Assembly: GCA_964485515.1 (NCBI GenBank)
Contig: CAZALT010000175.1
Coordinates: forward strand, 1-7,493
Reading direction: 5' to 3'
DNA: 7,493 nt
Source: CAZALT01 sp964485515
Lineage (GTDB): Bacteria; Actinomycetota; Acidimicrobiia; Acidimicrobiales; Acidimicrobilacustridaceae
The position numbers and the translations under genes were made by a program. The notes beneath the pieces are model-generated. The model did no database searches and was not told the DNA's origin. It saw only the letters and a list, made by a program, of their open reading frames with translations. Shown here piece by piece: positions 5,836 through 7,493 of this stretch (position 1 is the first letter of the stretch; each line of letters starts with the position of its first letter).

Positions 5836-7463
5836 AGCTCCGGTCCCGCCTGGCGCTGGCCGCGGTGCCGGTCGCGTTCGCGGTCGTCTTCTTCCTCTAT
5901 CCGGTTGCCTCGATCGTCGCGCTCGGCTTGCGTCCGGACGGGTCCTGGGATCTGGGCGCCATCGGGGAGGTGGCGGGGCACGCCGCGACGTGGAAGGTGG
6001 TGTGGTTCACCAGCTGGCAGGCCGCGGTGTCGACCGGGCTCACGCTCGTGGTGGCCCTCCCCGGTGCCTGGTGCTTCGCCACGTTCGACTTCCGCGCCAA
6101 GCGCCTGATCTGGGCGTTGCTGATCGTCCCGTTCGTGCTGCCCACCGTCGTGGTCGGCTCCGCGATGCTGGGACTCGTCGGCCCGGGGAGCCCCCTCGGC
6201 GTCGATCTCCGGTCCACGATCTGGGCGATCCTGCTCGCCCACGTCTTCTTCAACTACGCCGTCGTGGTCCGCACCGTCGGATCGGTTTGGGCCAACCTCG
6301 ACCCCACGCTCGAGACCGCGGCGCGCACGCTCGGCGCCGGTCCGGCACGGGTGCTTCGCACCGTGACGTGGCCGGCGATCCGACCGGCGATCGCGGCCGC
6401 GTCGTCGATCGTGTTCCTCTTCACCTTCACGAGCTTCGGCGTCGTGCTGCTGCTGGGAGGACCGGCTCACCGAACGCTCGAGGTCGAGATCTACACCCAG
6501 ACCGCACGGCTGTTGAACCTCGACAAGGCCGCGGTGCTGGCCCTCGTGCAGTTGGGAGCCGTCGTCGCGGTGCTCGTGGTGTACGGCCGGTACCAGCGGC
6601 GCCACGCCGGCACATGGCGGATGCGGCCCTCGTCGAGCGTCGCGGCGCGGCCGTCGGGATGGCGACAGCACGTGTTCGTGGCGGCCAACCTGGTGGTCAT
6701 CGCGCTGCTGCTGGCCGCCCCGCTGCTCGTGCTGGTCCAGCGGTCTGTGTCGACACCGACCGGTTGGGGCTTGGACTTCTACCGGTCGCTCGGCGAATCG
6801 AAGCGGGGCAGCACGCTGTTCGTCGCTCCGATCGAGGCGGTGCGGAACTCGCTGGTCTTCGCCACCGCCGCCGCCGCGTTGGCCACGATCGTCGGTGGGC
6901 TCGCGTCGGTGGCGATCGCGGCACGGGGGAGAGGTGAGGGGGTCGGGCGATGGATCGACCTGGCCCTCATGGTTCCCCTCGGCACCTCCGCGGTCACCGT
7001 CGGCTTCGGGTTCCTGATCGCGCTCGACGCACCACCGCTCGACCTCCGCGACTCGGTCGCGCTCGTTCCGGTCGCGCACGCGCTGGTCGCGGTTCCGTTC
7101 GTCATCCGTGCCATGGTCCCGGTCCTGCGGTCGATAGATCCTCGGCTCCGGGAGTCTGCCGCGCTCCTCGGGGCCGGACCGGCACGGACGTTCTTCACCG
7201 TCGACTTCCCGATCGTGCGACGCGCCCTGGTGGCCGGTCTCGGGTTCGCGTTCGCCATCTCGTTGGGGGAGTTCGGAGCGACGGTCTTCCTGGCCCGGGC
7301 CGACACACCCACGATCCCCGTCGCGATCTACCGCTTCCTCGGGCGGCCCGGCCCCGACAACTTCGGTCAGGCGATGGCCCTCGCGTCGGTCCTCATGGCG
7401 GTCACCGCGATGGTGATGATCGTCGTCGATCGACTCCGTGCGCCTGACCACGTCGAGTTCTGA
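5832..7463 (+). CDS. thiP: Thiamine ABC transporter permease (fused two-domain)
   Basis: 543 aa from GTG 5832; this start gives a short basic N-terminus (V-K-L-R-S-R) before the first membrane helix, and no better in-frame start is visible between the thiB stop and this point. ThiP is the integral membrane part of the thiamine importer, with two homologous permease halves in one chain. About 12 membrane helices can be read, six per half. Each half carries the cytoplasmic EAA loop that contacts the ATPase: ETAARTLGAGPARVLRTV starting at E161 and ESAALLGAGPARTFFTV starting at E441, the second followed by a LGEFGATVFLA helix typical of ThiP and iron-transport permeases. Length matches ThiP (about 530-550 aa). 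It follows thiB by 16 nt, has a weak Shine-Dalgarno, and may depend on coupling through the mini-ORF. The C-terminal codons and stop sit in a 24-bp tandem duplication. No ATPase gene is visible in the window. Confidence 0.93.
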   Translation: MKLRSRLALAAVPVAFAVVFFLYPVASIVALGLRPDGSWDLGAIGEVAGHAATWKVVWFTSWQAAVSTGLTLVVALPGAWCFATFDFRAKRLIWALLIVPFVLPTVVVGSAMLGLVGPGSPLGVDLRSTIWAILLAHVFFNYAVVVRTVGSVWANLDPTLETAARTLGAGPARVLRTVTWPAIRPAIAAASSIVFLFTFTSFGVVLLLGGPAHRTLEVEIYTQTARLLNLDKAAVLALVQLGAVVAVLVVYGRYQRRHAGTWRMRPSSSVAARPSGWRQHVFVAANLVVIALLLAAPLLVLVQRSVSTPTGWGLDFYRSLGESKRGSTLFVAPIEAVRNSLVFATAAAALATIVGGLASVAIAARGRGEGVGRWIDLALMVPLGTSAVTVGFGFLIALDAPPLDLRDSVALVPVAHALVAVPFVIRAMVPVLRSIDPRLRESAALLGAGPARTFFTVDFPIVRRALVAGLGFAFAISLGEFGATVFLARADTPTIPVAIYRFLGRPGPDNFGQAMALASVLMAVTAMVMIVVDRLRAPDHVEF

Positions 7464-7487
7464 CCGCCTGACCACGTCGAGTTCTGA
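7441..7487 (+). repeat. 24-bp-period tandem duplication covering the thiP stop codon
   Basis: The 23 bases at 7441-7463 are repeated exactly at 7465-7487, giving a 24-nt period. The first copy encodes the last residues of ThiP (PDHVEF) and its TGA; the second repeats the same codons in the same frame, ending in a second TGA (7485-7487). Read-through of the first stop would add seven residues, PPDHVEF. Confidence 0.95.
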
Positions 7488-7489
7488 TC

Positions 7490-7493
7490 GGAG
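7490..7493 (+). promoter_or_regulatory. Possible ribosome binding site of the next gene (window edge)
   Basis: GGAG are the last four bases of the window, just after the duplicated thiP stop. In the usual thiBPQ order the next gene would be the ATPase thiQ, and this is where its Shine-Dalgarno would be expected. The gene itself is not visible, so this is inference. Confidence 0.3.

Noticed and set aside
5727..7475. 582-aa open frame on the minus strand opposite thiP
   Set aside because: Highly charged Arg/Asp/Glu/His-rich translation is the expected antisense image of a hydrophobic permease gene. It has no recognisable domain.

Overview
This window is GC-rich, with G/C-biased third codon positions, alternative GTG starts and lipoprotein-type secretion signals. 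This points to a high-GC Actinomycetota. The style of the secreted protein and the overall gene set would suit an acidimicrobial lineage such as Ilumatobacter and relatives, but the sequence alone does not settle the genus.

Layout: (1) 18-2726 (+) encodes a large secreted, modular, beta-rich protein with a signal peptide, an N-terminal extracellular domain, two Ig-like repeats, a second cysteine-paired domain and two C-terminal carboxypeptidase-regulatory-like repeats. It is closed by a textbook one-way intrinsic terminator with a perfect 15-bp stem (2782-2822). (2) 2946-3821 (-) encodes a lipid-anchored glutaminyl-peptide cyclotransferase of the beta-propeller (plant/bacterial) type. (3) 3822-3941 is a compact divergent control region. 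It carries a TPP (THI-box) riboswitch on the + strand and two candidate back-to-back promoters whose -10 boxes overlap. (4) 3942-7463 (+) is a thiamine salvage operon: thiamine pyrophosphokinase (thiN), the thiamine-binding lipoprotein (thiB) and the double-length ABC permease (thiP). The window stops just past thiP at a GGAG that may be the ribosome binding site of the ATPase gene (thiQ), which is not visible.

How it works together: ThiB captures thiamine outside the membrane, ThiP (with an unseen ATPase) imports it, and ThiN converts it directly to TPP. TPP then binds the leader riboswitch. The Shine-Dalgarno of thiN lies inside the 3' end of the aptamer and there is no terminator between aptamer and start codon, so control is most likely at translation initiation. 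The downstream genes are tied together by overlapping stop/start codons (ATGA at thiN/thiB; TGATG plus a 6-codon mini-ORF ending in GTGA at thiB/thiP), which would pass the riboswitch decision along the mRNA.

I do not see a wholly new system. The parts most worth a second look are the compressed divergent promoter/riboswitch region with a poorly formed P1, the mini-ORF linking thiB to thiP, and a 24-bp tandem duplication that doubles the thiP stop codon.
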